From Halopseudomonas sabulinigri (GTDB taxonomy: Bacteria; Pseudomonadota; Gammaproteobacteria; Pseudomonadales; Pseudomonadaceae), in NCBI GenBank assembly GCA_011053055.1, contig DRHT01000038.1, forward strand, positions 1-32,250: a stretch of 32,250 nt of DNA. The letters run 5' to 3'. Shown here one piece after another: positions 8,912 through 20,178 of this stretch. The notes beneath the pieces are model-generated. The model worked only from the letters and a program-made list of their open reading frames with translations, did not search any database and was not told the origin of the DNA. The translations under genes and the position numbers were made by a program. The first letter of the stretch is position 1. Every line of letters begins with the position of its first letter.

Positions 8912-9476
8912 GTTGGCCTCGTACGGTGGACAGCAGCTGCAGGCGGCCGTCATTGAGAAATAACTTCATACCCGTTGCGGTGGTTACGCTGCGGGCGGCT
9001 TCGATTTTAACGTCTTGATCGGTTTCGGCATAATCTCGTGCCGGAAACAGAGTCAAAGCGGAGGTGGTCAGTCGGCGCGTAGGTTGGCTGTTGAGTTCTT
9101 GCTTCAACAACACGTTTTGCGCAAGATCGACACGATCTCCGTCCTCTGTCACCAGGCCTTCATCAGATTCTAGCAGCCACGGCGCAGGGTCTCCGCCACG
9201 GTAAAAGAGTAGTTTAGGCTGCTGCAAATGCGTGCTGCCATCTTCAACCTGATGCACTGCATGCGTAGTGGTTAGCTCGTAGGTGGTTTTACCTTGTTCG
9301 TTCAGTGCCTGGATGCGGGCATTGTCGATGTAGAAGTCCGGGCGTGCCGCAGCGCTGCTGGTCAACGGCGTAAAGCTGGCCGGCCGTATATTCCAATAGC
9401 CCACACTTAACGCCAACGCCACGCCAATTAGCCACAGCAAGCCGGTTAATAGGTAGCGCGGTACGCTTAATTTCAC
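8898..9476 (-). CDS. lptC: LptC, inner-membrane LPS export protein
   Basis: A 192-residue protein with one N-terminal membrane helix (about residues 7-25, LLTGLLWLIGVALALSVGYW) and a periplasmic beta-jellyroll that receives LPS from LptB2FG. I place the start at a GTG (9476) that overlaps the kdsC stop as GTGA; this gives almost exactly the E. coli LptC length. A methionine at 9533 would add 19 residues of kdsC-overlapping sequence. Identification rests on size, topology and its place between kdsC and lptA. Confidence 0.9.
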   Translation of the reverse strand: MKLSVPRYLLTGLLWLIGVALALSVGYWNIRPASFTPLTSSAAARPDFYIDNARIQALNEQGKTTYELTTTHAVHQVEDGSTHLQQPKLLFYRGGDPAPWLLESDEGLVTEDGDRVDLAQNVLLKQELNSQPTRRLTTSALTLFPARDYAETDQDVKIEAARSVTTATGMKLFLNDGRLQLLSTVRGQHEVR

Positions 9477-10006
9477 AGGTAGGCCGCCTGAGCTTCTTCC
9501 AGAGTGCCTTGTGCTTGCATGATGAGCTCGCAAAATTCTCGGGCGGCGCCCGCACCTCCACTGGCTTGGGTTATGCCATGTGCATGCTTGCGGACAAAAC
9601 CATCGGCACTGGCCACGGCGATACCAAGGCCGATTCGGCGCATCACTGGCAGATCAGGAAGGTCGTCACCGAGAAAAGCAATCTCATGCATCTCTGCCGG
9701 GACTGTCTCGCGTAGCTCGCTGAGTGCGGTCAGCTTATCTTCGCGGCCCTGAATCAGATGTTTAATGCCCAGATTGGCTGCGCGGCGCTCTACCAAAGGC
9801 GATTTACGGCCGCTAATGATCGCTACCTCAACGCCAGAGGCAATCAGCATTTTGATGCCATGCCCATCCAGTGTGTTGAATGATTTGAATTCAGTGCCAT
9901 CCGGCATGAAGAACAGGCGGCCATCGGTGAGTACGCCATCGACGTCAAAAATGGCCAGGCGAATGTGGCGGGCGCGCTCATTCAGCTGTTTTGGGGTCTG
10001 GTTCAT
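9473..10006 (-). CDS. kdsC: KdsC, Kdo-8-phosphate phosphatase
   Basis: A 177-residue HAD-superfamily phosphatase that removes phosphate from Kdo-8-phosphate to give Kdo for the LPS inner core. Motif I is FDVDGVLTDGRLFF (Asp about 20 and 22), the ISGRKSPLVERRA motif follows near 65, and FLGDDLPDLPVM holds the magnesium-binding aspartates near 113. It lacks a cap domain, as KdsC does, since the tetramer supplies it. It overlaps kdsD by ATGA at the start and lptC at the stop. Confidence 0.96.
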   Translation of the reverse strand: MNQTPKQLNERARHIRLAIFDVDGVLTDGRLFFMPDGTEFKSFNTLDGHGIKMLIASGVEVAIISGRKSPLVERRAANLGIKHLIQGREDKLTALSELRETVPAEMHEIAFLGDDLPDLPVMRRIGLGIAVASADGFVRKHAHGITQASGGAGAAREFCELIMQAQGTLEEAQAAYL

Positions 10007-10974
10007 ACTACTCCTGCGCGCAACAAATCGTGCATGTTCAAAGCGCCGACCGGCCGTCCATCGGCATCCACGACAAAAAGCCCGTTGATCTTTGCGTCTT
10101 CCATGATTTTCAGTACTTCGGCGGCGAGCATACCACTGCGTGCGGTTTTGCAGTGTGCCGTCATTGCTTCGGCAATCGTCATAGCATGGAAGTCGACGCT
10201 TTGATCCAGCGTGCGTCGCAAGTCACCGTCAGTGAAGATGCCAACCAACTGGTTTTGCTCGTCAATGATGCCGGTTAAACCCAAGCCCTTGCGGGTCATT
10301 TCCAGTAACGCGTCGCGTAGCGAGGTGTTTGGGGTGACCAAAGGCATGCTGTCACCGCTGTGCATGAGGTCATCGGCCAGCAATAGTAAACGCCGGCCGA
10401 GGCTCCCGCCAGGGTGTGAAAAGGCAAAGTCTTCAGCGCTAAAGCCACGTGCTTCGAGCAGTGCGATAGCCAGCGCGTCGCCCATCACCAGCGCGGTGGT
10501 GGTGCTGGAGGTAGGTGCCAGATTTAGAGGGCAGGCTTCCTGCTCTACCGCCGTATCAAGGTTGGCAATGGCGGCCTGCGCCATGGTTGATGTCGGATTG
10601 CCGGTAATGCTGATCAGCGGCACACCCATGCGTTTGATCAACGGCAGTAGGGTGACCACCTCGGCGGTGTTGCCTGAGTTGGAGAGGGCAATAACCACGT
10701 CCTGCTTGGTGATCATGCCCATGTCGCCGTGACTGGCTTCACCCGGATGGACAAAAAACGCAGGTGTGCCGGTACTGGCTAAAGTGGCTGCCAGCTTGCG
10801 GCCGATATGGCCGGACTTTCCCATCCCGGTAACGACGATGCGGCCGGTGCAGGCAAGCAGTGTTTCGCAGGCCTGAACAAAATGCGCGTCGAGTCGTTGC
10901 AGCAGGCTATCGACGGCGTCGCGTTCCATACTGATGGTGCGTCGTGCGGAAGCTATGTAATCAAAGTTGGGCAT
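10003..10974 (-). CDS. kdsD: KdsD, arabinose-5-phosphate isomerase
   Basis: A 323-residue enzyme converting ribulose-5-phosphate to arabinose-5-phosphate, the entry to Kdo. The SIS sugar-isomerase domain covers about residues 35-170 (VTGMGKSGHIGRKLAATLASTG, then SNSGNTAEV), and two CBS domains occupy about 205-320. Leading the Kdo/LPS-export gene group and having standard length support KdsD over GutQ-type paralogues. It is divergent from mlaF; a TATACT-like -10 lies at 11006-11011 on the minus strand but lacks a -35. Confidence 0.95.
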   Translation of the reverse strand: MPNFDYIASARRTISMERDAVDSLLQRLDAHFVQACETLLACTGRIVVTGMGKSGHIGRKLAATLASTGTPAFFVHPGEASHGDMGMITKQDVVIALSNSGNTAEVVTLLPLIKRMGVPLISITGNPTSTMAQAAIANLDTAVEQEACPLNLAPTSSTTTALVMGDALAIALLEARGFSAEDFAFSHPGGSLGRRLLLLADDLMHSGDSMPLVTPNTSLRDALLEMTRKGLGLTGIIDEQNQLVGIFTDGDLRRTLDQSVDFHAMTIAEAMTAHCKTARSGMLAAEVLKIMEDAKINGLFVVDADGRPVGALNMHDLLRAGVV

Positions 10975-11104
10975 TGTGCTTTATCTGTGATCGTTGAGCG
11001 GTGAAGTATAGCGGTTTGTGTAGCGTAACTCACCAGCCTGCACATTTTCTGGGCGGCTCGATCCGATTGGCTACCCAATTATGGGTAACGGAGTGTTTCC
11101 CACC

Positions 11105-11133
11105 TTGGGCTGCACTGGTGTAACTGATATATT
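11105..11133 (+). promoter_or_regulatory. Candidate promoter of the mla operon
   Basis: TTGGGC (11105-11110) and TATATT (11128-11133) are spaced by exactly 17 bases, 55 bases before the mlaF ATG in the kdsD-mlaF divergent gap. The -10 matches the sigma-70 consensus at five of six bases. Confidence 0.45.
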
Positions 11134-11188
11134 ACGCGGCTTAACTTGCCCGAGGTCTGGGCGCGATGGGGAAGAGCACATTCCAGAT

Positions 11189-12004
11189 ATGACCGATTCT
11201 TCGGATTACATTGTTGATCTGCAGCAAATTACCTTCCGACGCGGCTCTCGGTTGATCTTTGATGGCGTGGATATTCGCATCCCACGCGGCAAGGTGACCG
11301 GCATCATGGGTCCTTCCGGCTGTGGCAAAACGACGCTGTTGCGGCTTATCGGTGCCCAGCTGCGTCCAGACAGCGGCTCCATCTGGGTCAATGGCCAGAA
11401 TATTCCCGAGTTAGGGCGTGAGCAATTGTTTGCCGCGCGCAAGCACATGGGCATGTTGTTCCAGAGTGGTGCGCTGTTTACGGATCTGAGCGTGTTTGAA
11501 AACGTGGCTTTTCCGCTGCGAGTACACACCGAGCTGTCTGAAGCGATGGTTCGTGATCTGGTGTTGCTTAAACTGCAGGCCGTTGGGCTGCGGGGCGCAC
11601 GCGACTTGATGCCCGATGAGCTTTCCGGCGGTATGCAGCGCCGAGTGGCGCTGGCGCGTGCCATTGCGCTGGATCCTCAGCTGATGATGTACGACGAGCC
11701 TTTTGTTGGCCAGGACCCGATTTCCATGGGTGTACTGGTCCGCTTGATCCGCTTGCTGAACGATGCGCTGGGTTTGACCAGTATTGTCGTCTCGCATGAC
11801 CTGGCCGAAACCGCGAGCATTGCTGACTACTTATATGTAGTAGGTGATGGTCAGGTGTTGGGGCAGGGCACGCCAGATGAACTGATGAATTCAGATAATC
11901 CCCGCATTCGCCAGTTTATGCAGGGTGAGCCGGATGGTCCGGTGCCGTTTCATTATCAGGCGCCTGACTACCTCGCGGACCTGTTACACAGGGAGCAGAA
12001 GTAG
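11189..12004 (+). CDS. mlaF: MlaF, ATPase of the phospholipid transporter
   Basis: A 271-residue ABC ATPase of the Mla system, which moves phospholipids between the outer-membrane inner leaflet and the inner membrane. Walker A is GPSGCGKTT (near residue 39), the signature is [15 protein letters not shown], Walker B is [12 protein letters not shown], and the H-loop is VVSHDLAE. I use the ATG at 11189 ([13 protein letters not shown]); the frame stays open upstream to 11081 but that extension is unlike the family. The Shine-Dalgarno is weak and distant. The stop shares one base with the mlaE GTG. Confidence 0.95.
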   Translation: MTDSSDYIVDLQQITFRRGSRLIFDGVDIRIPRGKVTGIMGPSGCGKTTLLRLIGAQLRPDSGSIWVNGQNIPELGREQLFAARKHMGMLFQSGALFTDLSVFENVAFPLRVHTELSEAMVRDLVLLKLQAVGLRGARDLMPDELSGGMQRRVALARAIALDPQLMMYDEPFVGQDPISMGVLVRLIRLLNDALGLTSIVVSHDLAETASIADYLYVVGDGQVLGQGTPDELMNSDNPRIRQFMQGEPDGPVPFHYQAPDYLADLLHREQK

Positions 12005-12783
12005 TGAGTGTGATTTCACGGGTTGCTCTGCTCGGGCGTGCCGGGCTGGATACCGTCTCTGCGCTAGGCCGTTCAGGGATTTTTCTGTCTAATGCTTTGC
12101 TGGGGCGCACGCGCTTTGGCAATAGCTTTGCTCTGTTGTTAAAACAGCTTTACTCCGTTGGCGTGCTTTCACTGGCCATCACTATCGTTTCTGGCCTGTT
12201 CATCGGCATGGTGCTGGCGCTGCAAGGCTACAACATCCTGGTTGGTTATGGTTCCGAGCAAGCGGTGGGCCAGATGGTGGCGCTAACCATGTTGCGAGAA
12301 CTGGGTCCGGTGGTAGCTGCGTTGTTGTTTGCTGGGCGCGCGGGCTCGGCGTTAACCGCCGAGATTGGCCTAATGAAGGCCACCGAGCAGTTGTCGAGTA
12401 TGGAGATGATTGGCGTTGATCCGCTCAAATATGTGATCGCGCCTCGGCTCTGGGCTGGCTTTATTTCGCTGCCGCTGCTGACCATGATTTTTTGCGTGGT
12501 CGGTATCTGGGGCGGTTCACTGGTCGCGGTTGACTGGCTAGGAGTCTATTCCGGCTCCTACTGGTCGAATATGCAAAATTCGGTCGAGTTTGTTGATGAT
12601 GTGCTCAACGGTATGGTCAAGGCGGTGGTATTTGCCTTTGTGGTGACCTGGATTGCCGTGTTCCAAGGGTACGACTGTGAGCCCACGTCAGAGGGTATTA
12701 GCCGCGCCACCACGCGTACGGTTGTGTATGCCTCCCTAGCAGTGCTCGGGCTGGACTTTATTCTCACTGCTTTGATGTTTTGA
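12004..12783 (+). CDS. mlaE: MlaE, permease of the phospholipid transporter
   Basis: A 259-residue MlaE/PermE-family inner-membrane permease with five to six hydrophobic segments. The conserved stretch [19 protein letters not shown] (about 93-111) and the [11 protein letters not shown] coupling region are visible, and the protein ends in a hydrophobic helix. It starts with GTG, overlapping the mlaF stop by one base, and has GGGAG upstream inside mlaF. Confidence 0.96.
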   Translation: MSVISRVALLGRAGLDTVSALGRSGIFLSNALLGRTRFGNSFALLLKQLYSVGVLSLAITIVSGLFIGMVLALQGYNILVGYGSEQAVGQMVALTMLRELGPVVAALLFAGRAGSALTAEIGLMKATEQLSSMEMIGVDPLKYVIAPRLWAGFISLPLLTMIFCVVGIWGGSLVAVDWLGVYSGSYWSNMQNSVEFVDDVLNGMVKAVVFAFVVTWIAVFQGYDCEPTSEGISRATTRTVVYASLAVLGLDFILTALMF

Positions 12784-12802
12784 TTAGCCAAGGAAATAAC
12801 CA

Positions 12803-13267
12803 ATGCGTACCCGTAATCTGGAATTGACCGTCGGTGCTTTCATCTTGGCAGGGCTGCTGGCTTTGGCCGTCCTGGCGGTCAAGATAAGTGGTTTGTCGCC
12901 TAGTAGCGCCGGCGCCACCTACAGTGTGCACGCCTACTTTGACAATGTTGCAGGGCTCACGCCCAAGGCGAAAGTGACTATGTCAGGCGTAACTATCGGT
13001 CAAGTGACCGCGATCGAGTTCGACAAGACGCGTTACAGCGCTCGCGTAGATATGGATATAAACCGAAAAATCAATACCTTGCCAGCAGACAGCACAGCGT
13101 CGATTCTGACCGCGGGTCTGCTTGGCGAAAAGTATCTTGGCATTTCCGTAGGTGGTGATGATGAGGTATTAGCCGATGGTTCAGAGATCTATGACACTCA
13201 GTCCGCTCTGGTGCTTGAGGAACTGATTGGACGATTCCTGCTCAATACCGTGAGTAAAGAAGAATGA
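12803..13267 (+). CDS. mlaD: MlaD, MCE-domain lipid-binding protein
   Basis: A 154-residue protein with one N-terminal membrane helix (about residues 9-28) followed by an MCE domain (about 40-118; YFDNVAGLTPKAKVTMSGV). MlaD forms a hexameric periplasmic ring on MlaFEB and passes phospholipids to MlaC. The final region (EELIGRFLLN) matches the C-terminal helix that builds the central pore. AAGGAA precedes the ATG. Confidence 0.96.
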   Translation: MRTRNLELTVGAFILAGLLALAVLAVKISGLSPSSAGATYSVHAYFDNVAGLTPKAKVTMSGVTIGQVTAIEFDKTRYSARVDMDINRKINTLPADSTASILTAGLLGEKYLGISVGGDDEVLADGSEIYDTQSALVLEELIGRFLLNTVSKEE

Positions 13268-13293
13268 TCTGTGTAGCCAATAGGAGAGTCACC

Positions 13294-13935
13294 ATGCGTG
13301 CAGCAGTTCAATTTATGCTGGCCTTGATTATCAGTATGCCAGCTTTGGTGCAGGCAGCCCCCACGCCACAAGAGGTGGTGGATGACACGTCGCGTAAGGT
13401 CATGGCGGTACTCGACGCCAACCGTGAGACCTATCGCAATGATCCCGATGCCTTTGTGCGCGGGCTGGATGAGGTGCTCAACCCGGTGGTTGATTTTGAA
13501 GGCATCGCTAGTAGCGTGATGACGGTGCGCTACAGCCGCAGTGCCACTGAGGAGCAAACTCAGCGCTTCATCGACACTTTTAAGCGCAGCATGGTGCAGT
13601 TCTATGGCAATGCGTTGCTGGAGTTCAAGAGTGGCGAAATTACTGTGTTGCCGCCTAACAGCCGCGAACCACGTCCTGATCGTGCCAGTGTAGATATGCA
13701 GGTCAAAGCTAAAGATGGCCAAGTCTATACCGCGACTTACACCATGACCGAGATCGATGGTCAGTGGAAAGTGCGCAACGTGATCGTTGAAGGCATCAAT
13801 ATTGGTCTGCTGTTCCGCGACCAGTTTGCTCAGGCGATGAAGGCCAACCGCAACGATCTGGACGCGGTAATCGATAACTGGGGTAGCGTGGTCGCTAAAT
13901 CGCGCGAAACCGTTAAGAAGGAAACAACTGAGTGA
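13294..13935 (+). CDS. mlaC: MlaC, periplasmic phospholipid shuttle
   Basis: A 213-residue soluble periplasmic carrier that ferries phospholipid between the outer-membrane MlaA complex and MlaFEDB. The signal peptide (MRAAVQFMLALIISMPALVQA) is clear, and the Tol-Tol-Ttg2 fold follows. The ATG at 13294 has AGGAGA in place; the frame is open to 13264 but that start would spoil the signal peptide. MlaA is not in the window. Confidence 0.95.
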   Translation: MRAAVQFMLALIISMPALVQAAPTPQEVVDDTSRKVMAVLDANRETYRNDPDAFVRGLDEVLNPVVDFEGIASSVMTVRYSRSATEEQTQRFIDTFKRSMVQFYGNALLEFKSGEITVLPPNSREPRPDRASVDMQVKAKDGQVYTATYTMTEIDGQWKVRNVIVEGINIGLLFRDQFAQAMKANRNDLDAVIDNWGSVVAKSRETVKKETTE

Positions 13936-14255
13936 GCACGCAGTCAGCTACTGCCAGTGTGCAGGAAGATGAAGCTGGCGTGCTTAGGCTCAGTGGTGAG
14001 CTGGACTTCAATAGCGTGATGCCGCTGCATGAGCAACTCGTGCAGCGGATTGCGGGCGGCAGAGGTGATATCATGCTCGACCTTTCGGGGTTGCAGCGGG
14101 TAAACAGCGTCGGGCTCTCGCTGCTGCTACGGGTTGCCGAACAGGCTGTCGAAGCCAATCGTCCGTTGCGAGTAAGCGGTGTGCCTGCTGGTTTGCAGAG
14201 TATTGCTGCCGTTTGTGGCCTTGATGACTGGCTGCACCAGGTCTCCGCCGCCTAA
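13932..14255 (+). CDS. mlaB: MlaB, STAS-domain subunit of the phospholipid transporter
   Basis: A 107-residue STAS-domain protein that binds MlaF and is needed for MlaFEDB assembly and activity. The STAS core is seen in GVLRLSGELDFNSVMPLHEQ and LDLSGLQRVNSVGLSLLLRV, where the serine/threonine position of the family falls. It starts with GTG, overlapping the mlaC stop as GTGA. It is the last mla gene; a hairpin follows before ibaG. Confidence 0.92.
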   Translation: MSTQSATASVQEDEAGVLRLSGELDFNSVMPLHEQLVQRIAGGRGDIMLDLSGLQRVNSVGLSLLLRVAEQAVEANRPLRVSGVPAGLQSIAAVCGLDDWLHQVSAA

Positions 14256-14281
14256 ACTAATCCCCCGTTCCACCTATTGTT

Positions 14282-14307
14282 ATGGTTTGCCTCAGGGCAA
14301 GCCATTT
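14282..14307 (+). terminator. Possible weak terminator between mlaB and ibaG
   Basis: ATGGTTTGCC and GGCAAGCCAT form a 10-bp stem with one G-U pair and a TCAG loop, followed only by TT. It ends directly before the ibaG Shine-Dalgarno (GGAGA). It could attenuate mla transcripts or regulate ibaG translation. Confidence 0.4.
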
Positions 14308-14323
14308 GATGGAGATAAAGACA

Positions 14324-15851
<1,528 letters not shown>

Positions 15852-15862
15852 CGAGAGTTGTC

Positions 15863-16504
15863 ATGAGCCAGAGTCTGACCATCGCGCTGTCCAAAGGGCG
15901 CATCCTCGACGATACCCTGCCTTTGCTAAAAGAAGCAGGTATTGAGCCGCTTGAAGATCTGGAGAAAAGCCGCAAGCTGATTTTCTCCACCTCAGACCCG
16001 GACGTGCGCTTGCTGATCGTGCGGGCTACGGATGTGCCAACGTATGTAGAACTCGGCGCAGCCGATCTGGGCGTCGCAGGTAAGGACGTGCTGATGGAGT
16101 ACGGCAGCCAGGGTTTGTATGAGCCGCTTGATCTAAAGATCGCCATCTGCAAGCTGATGACCGCTGGCCCGGTGAATACGCCTGAGCCTACCGGTCGGCT
16201 GAAGGTGGCGACTAAGTTCGTCAACGTTGCGCGTCGTTATTATGCCGAGCAAGGCCGCCAGGTTGACGTGATTAAGTTGTACGGCTCCATGGAACTCGCG
16301 CCACTAGTGGGTTTGGCCGATAAAATTATCGACGTGGTTGATACCGGCAATACCCTGCGCGCCAACGGCTTAGAGCCGCAGGAAATGATCGCCGATATCA
16401 GCTCGCGCTTGGTCGTTAACAAAGCGGCTATGAAAATGAAGCACACCCGCATCAAAGCCTTGATCGACTTGCTTGCGGCGGCGGTAGAGCGTCGCGCTAA
16501 CTGA
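15863..16504 (+). CDS. hisG: HisG short form, ATP phosphoribosyltransferase catalytic subunit
   Basis: A 213-residue enzyme joining ATP and PRPP in the first step of histidine synthesis. It is the short form: it ends after the catalytic domain and lacks the roughly 80-residue regulatory C-terminus of the long form. This form needs HisZ, a histidyl-tRNA-synthetase paralogue, for activity and feedback control; no hisZ lies in the window. The PRPP-binding segment is [16 protein letters not shown] near residue 155, and the N-terminus [20 protein letters not shown] is typical. Confidence 0.96.
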   Translation: MSQSLTIALSKGRILDDTLPLLKEAGIEPLEDLEKSRKLIFSTSDPDVRLLIVRATDVPTYVELGAADLGVAGKDVLMEYGSQGLYEPLDLKIAICKLMTAGPVNTPEPTGRLKVATKFVNVARRYYAEQGRQVDVIKLYGSMELAPLVGLADKIIDVVDTGNTLRANGLEPQEMIADISSRLVVNKAAMKMKHTRIKALIDLLAAAVERRAN

Positions 16505-16546
16505 TTTCCAACTGTTTCTACTATTTCACTGTTGAAGGTACCCCTT

Positions 16547-17857
16547 ATGAACGCGCCGCTGAAAATCGCCCGACTGGACGCCAATCAGAGCGATTTTTCC
16601 CAGCATCTGGATGCGCTGCTGGCGTGGGAAGGGGTGTCCGACAAGGCAGTAAATAACCGCGTTGAAGAAATCATTACGGCGGTGCGTGAGCGCGGTGATG
16701 CCGCGCTGGTTGAATATACTGCTCGTTTTGATGGTTTGCAGGTCAATAGCATGGCCGGTCTGATACTGGATCGTGCTCGGCTGGAGCTGGCCCTGGAGCG
16801 CATTACCGACGAGCAGCGCGCTGCTCTTGAAGTCGCGGCGGAGCGCGTTACGCGCTACCACGAACACCAGCGTCAAGAATCATGGAGCTATACCGAGGCA
16901 GACGGTACCGTGCTTGGGCAGCAGATTACGCCGCTGGACCGGGCCGGTCTTTACGTGCCGGGCGGTAAAGCGTCATATCCGTCTTCAGTTTTGATGAATG
17001 CGATTCCCGCTAAGGTTGCCGGCGTACCAGAAGTCGTCATGGTGGTACCCACGCCGCGTGGTGAAATCAATGAGTTGGTGCTGGCAGCGGCGTGTTTGGC
17101 CGGAGTTGACCGCGTCTTTACGGTCGGTGGCGCGCAGGCAGTTGCGGCACTGGCGTACGGCACGGAAAGCGTACCGCGTGTCGATAAGATTGTCGGCCCT
17201 GGCAACATCTATGTGGCCACCGCCAAACGTGCGGTGTTTGGGCAAGTAGGCATCGACATGATCGCCGGCCCATCCGAGATTTTGGTGGTGTGCGACGGTC
17301 AGACAGACCCGGATTGGATCGCTATGGATCTGTTTTCCCAAGCCGAGCATGACGAAGACGCCCAGTCCATTTTGTTGTCACCCGATGCGGCATTCCTGGA
17401 TGCGGTTGAGGCGAGCCTGAATCGTTTGATTGGTGAGCTTGAGCGCGATGCTATCGTGCGAGTCTCGCTGGAAAATCGCGCAGCTCTGATCAAAGTTGAT
17501 GACTTGTTGCAAGCGTGCGAGCTCGCCAACCGCATCGCGCCTGAACACCTCGAGCTCTCCGTGGAAGACCCCAACGCCTTGTTACCGCTGATTCGTCATG
17601 CCGGTGCCATCTTCATGGGGCGTTATACACCGGAAGCGTTAGGTGATTACTGTGCCGGCCCCAACCACGTGCTGCCGACCTCTGGCACCGCGCGCTTCTC
17701 ATCGCCGCTGGGCGTATATGACTTTCAGAAGCGCTCCTCGGTGATTTTCTGCTCGCCTGAAGGTGCCTCTGAGCTAGGCAAAACCGCTTCAGTCCTGGCA
17801 CGCGGAGAAAGTCTGACCGCCCACGCACGCAGTGCGGAATACCGGATCAAAACCTGA
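16547..17857 (+). CDS. hisD: HisD, histidinol dehydrogenase
   Basis: The 436-residue zinc enzyme oxidises histidinol to histidine in two NAD-dependent steps. Family motifs include the [16 protein letters not shown] region with a catalytic or zinc-binding histidine, [11 protein letters not shown], and [22 protein letters not shown] start at the ATG 16547 with GAAGG upstream; a TTG five codons earlier is possible but poorly placed. The gap to hisC (122 bases) is longer than its neighbours and holds a repeat element. Confidence 0.97.
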   Translation: MNAPLKIARLDANQSDFSQHLDALLAWEGVSDKAVNNRVEEIITAVRERGDAALVEYTARFDGLQVNSMAGLILDRARLELALERITDEQRAALEVAAERVTRYHEHQRQESWSYTEADGTVLGQQITPLDRAGLYVPGGKASYPSSVLMNAIPAKVAGVPEVVMVVPTPRGEINELVLAAACLAGVDRVFTVGGAQAVAALAYGTESVPRVDKIVGPGNIYVATAKRAVFGQVGIDMIAGPSEILVVCDGQTDPDWIAMDLFSQAEHDEDAQSILLSPDAAFLDAVEASLNRLIGELERDAIVRVSLENRAALIKVDDLLQACELANRIAPEHLELSVEDPNALLPLIRHAGAIFMGRYTPEALGDYCAGPNHVLPTSGTARFSSPLGVYDFQKRSSVIFCSPEGASELGKTASVLARGESLTAHARSAEYRIKT

Positions 17858-17957
17858 AAGCTGGAAGTACGAAGCCTTTGGATGTGAGCAGTTATAGCCG
17901 GTTCTGAGTCCTCGAATCGGCTTCATGCTTTCAGCTGGGAGCTTCATGCTTCAAGCC
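17856..17957. repeat. Solo inverted-repeat element between hisD and hisC
   Basis: The left arm (17856-17875) starts at the hisD stop and contains GAAAGCTGGAAG and GAAGC. The 39-base right arm (17919-17957) is built from GCTTCATGCTTTCAGCT and GCTTCATGCTTCAAGCC, with about 43 bases between. The left arm read in reverse matches the right repeat of the cysD-cysNC element at 16 of 19 bases (GCTTC...CTTCCAGCTTT). The right arm shares GCTTCA-GCTTTCAGCT with it. There is no ORF inside. It looks like an empty version of the gene-bearing element at 22266-22715. Confidence 0.6.
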
Positions 17958-17979
17958 TCATTGAAATGAGGATTACCCT

Positions 17980-19035
17980 GTGAGTCGTTTCTGGAGTCCC
18001 TTCGTCAAGCAGTTGGTGCCCTATGTTCCGGGTGAACAGCCGAAAGTCGAAAACCTGATCAAGCTGAATACCAACGAAAACCCCTACGGCCCTTCGCCCA
18101 AGGTGGTGCAAGCCATCCAGGCAGAGTTGAATGACAGTCTGCGACTCTATCCAGCACCTAACGCCGATGCGTTAAAAGCGGAGATTGCACGCTATTACGG
18201 TGTAAGTACCACACAGGTATTTGTGGGTAACGGCTCGGATGAGGTGTTAGCGCATATTTTTCATGGCCTGTTTCAGCACGGCCAGGCGGTGCTTTATCCG
18301 GACATTACCTACAGTTTTTACCCGGTTTATTGTGGGCTCTATGGCATAGAAGCGGCGCCGCAGCCGCTGAATGACGATTTCAGGTTGTCGCTGGCTGATT
18401 ATCTGCAGCCCAACGGCGGCATCATCTTCCCCAATCCTAATGCGCCCACGGGAGTAGGGATGTCGCTTCAGGACGTCGAGGCTATAGTGCAGGGCAGCCC
18501 CGATTCCGTCGTGGTGGTTGATGAGGCGTACGTCGATTTTGGCGGTGAGACGGCCATTGCACTGGTCGACCGTTATCCGAACTTGCTGGTTACCCAGACG
18601 CTGTCCAAGTCGCGTTCACTGGCTGGCTTGCGGGTCGGATTTGCGGTGGGTCATGCGGATTTGATTGAGGCGCTGGAGCGTATCAAGAACAGCTTCAACT
18701 CCTACCCATTGGACCGTCTGGCCATTGTCGGTGCGGTAGCTGCGTTCCAGGATCAGGCTTGGTTTGAGCGCACTCGCACTGCGGTGATCGATAGCCGTGA
18801 ACAGCTTAGTGCTGCGTTAATAGAGTTGGGCTTTGAAGTGCTGCCTTCACAGGCTAACTTTGTTTTCGCTCGCCATACGCAGCGCGATGCGGCTGAGCTG
18901 GCTCAAGGATTGCGCGAGCAGAAGGTGATAGTGCGGCACTTCAAGTTACCGCGTATCGATCAGTTTTTGCGCATCACGATAGGCACAGAAGTACAAAATC
19001 AGGCGCTGATCAGCGCCCTGAAAACCCTGCTCTAA
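17980..19035 (+). CDS. hisC: HisC, histidinol-phosphate aminotransferase
   Basis: A 351-residue class-I aminotransferase that makes histidinol phosphate from imidazole acetol phosphate. The N-terminal [17 protein letters not shown] segment and the PLP lysine ([15 protein letters not shown], Lys210) fix the family. It starts with GTG at 17980, with GAGGA seven bases upstream. This is the hisG-hisD-hisC arrangement usual for pseudomonads, with remaining his genes elsewhere. It converges on algW with only three bases between stops. Confidence 0.96.
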   Translation: MSRFWSPFVKQLVPYVPGEQPKVENLIKLNTNENPYGPSPKVVQAIQAELNDSLRLYPAPNADALKAEIARYYGVSTTQVFVGNGSDEVLAHIFHGLFQHGQAVLYPDITYSFYPVYCGLYGIEAAPQPLNDDFRLSLADYLQPNGGIIFPNPNAPTGVGMSLQDVEAIVQGSPDSVVVVDEAYVDFGGETAIALVDRYPNLLVTQTLSKSRSLAGLRVGFAVGHADLIEALERIKNSFNSYPLDRLAIVGAVAAFQDQAWFERTRTAVIDSREQLSAALIELGFEVLPSQANFVFARHTQRDAAELAQGLREQKVIVRHFKLPRIDQFLRITIGTEVQNQALISALKTLL

Positions 19036-19038
19036 TTG

Positions 19039-20178
19039 TCATTCGGCGGCGCGGAAGCTGGGTCTTACACCCACCTCTGCGCTAAAGCTGATCTCCTCGC
19101 CGTTGCGCAGTACACTCAGTTTGATACGGTCGCTCGGCTTAGCGCGAGCCACCTGATTCATTGCCTGACGTCCGCTGGTGGCGGGCTTGCCGTCAATTTG
19201 CAAGATCACATCGCCGGGCAGCAAGCCAGCGTTCCAGGCCGGGCCATTGCGGTACAAGCTCGCCACTACAATCCCTTGGCTGATCTCCAGGCCGAATGAC
19301 TCGGCCAGCTCACGCGTCATCGGTTGCACCTCTACGCCTAACCAGCCACGGATCACTCTGCCGTGCTGAATAATTGCCTGCATCACTTCCACGGCGAGCT
19401 TGGCCGGAATGGCAAAGCCGATGCCTTGCGCCGAACCTGCCTGCGAGAAAATCGCGGTATTAATGCCAATCAAATTGCCCTGCGCATCGACTAGCGCTCC
19501 TCCGGAGTTACCTTGATTGATCGCCGCATCAGTCTGGATGAAATCTTCGTAGGTATTGAGTCCCAGCTGGTTGCGCCCGGTGGCACTGATGATGCCCATA
19601 GTCACGGTCTGGCCCAGCCCAAAAGGATTACCAATCGCCATCACTACGTCACCGATACGCTGTTGATCGCGTGAGTCTATGGTGACCGCCGGCAGGTTGG
19701 GCAGGTCGATCTTTAGTACCGCGAGGTCGGTCTCGGGGTCTGTGCCAATCAGCGACGCCAAGGCTTCGCGGCCGTCGCGCAAGGCAACCAGGATTTCATC
19801 AGATCCGGCGATAACGTGATTGTTAGTTAGCAGGTAGCCTTGGGAGTTAAGGATTACCGCTGAACCGAGGCTGGACTGGCGTCGTTCAGGATTAGGCAAG
19901 GAGTCCGCATAATCGCGTACGCTGGGGTTATCGAAGTTTCGTGTTGCGCCGGCGGCACCTTGTTTGCTGGTATAGATGTTAACAACGGCGGGAGCAGCTT
20001 GCTCGACGCCCGTAGCGTACGATATCGGGCCCATATTAGTACGGGTGCCGGTTACTTCACGCAGCACTATGTCGCGGGCGGGTAGGCCTAGCCATTGCGG
20101 GTACTGCTGCATGATTACCAGAGCCAACAACACGCCACAAACCACCGGCCAGCCCATACTGCGCAAGAAACTCTTCAT
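19039..20178 (-). CDS. algW: AlgW, DegS-like periplasmic protease
   Basis: A 379-residue serine protease anchored by one N-terminal helix (about residues 11-24). It has a trypsin-like domain and a single C-terminal PDZ domain (about 280-365). The catalytic triad is His121 (LTNNHVIAG), Asp151 (DPETDLAVLKID) and Ser225 (NQGNSGGALVD). In Pseudomonas AlgW cleaves the anti-sigma factor MucA when misfolded outer-membrane proteins engage the PDZ, releasing the envelope-stress sigma factor AlgU. One PDZ domain and the membrane anchor separate it from DegP/MucD. A TTG one codon upstream is possible; I prefer the ATG. Confidence 0.94.
   Translation of the reverse strand: MKSFLRSMGWPVVCGVLLALVIMQQYPQWLGLPARDIVLREVTGTRTNMGPISYATGVEQAAPAVVNIYTSKQGAAGATRNFDNPSVRDYADSLPNPERRQSSLGSAVILNSQGYLLTNNHVIAGSDEILVALRDGREALASLIGTDPETDLAVLKIDLPNLPAVTIDSRDQQRIGDVVMAIGNPFGLGQTVTMGIISATGRNQLGLNTYEDFIQTDAAINQGNSGGALVDAQGNLIGINTAIFSQAGSAQGIGFAIPAKLAVEVMQAIIQHGRVIRGWLGVEVQPMTRELAESFGLEISQGIVVASLYRNGPAWNAGLLPGDVILQIDGKPATSGRQAMNQVARAKPSDRIKLSVLRNGEEISFSAEVGVRPSFRAAE

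Noticed and set aside
19002-19017. Perfect palindrome GGCGCTGATCAGCGCC near the hisC end.
   Set aside because: It lies within hisC codons, lacks a T-run, and is explained by coding sequence. It might serve the convergent hisC/algW ends, but evidence is thin.
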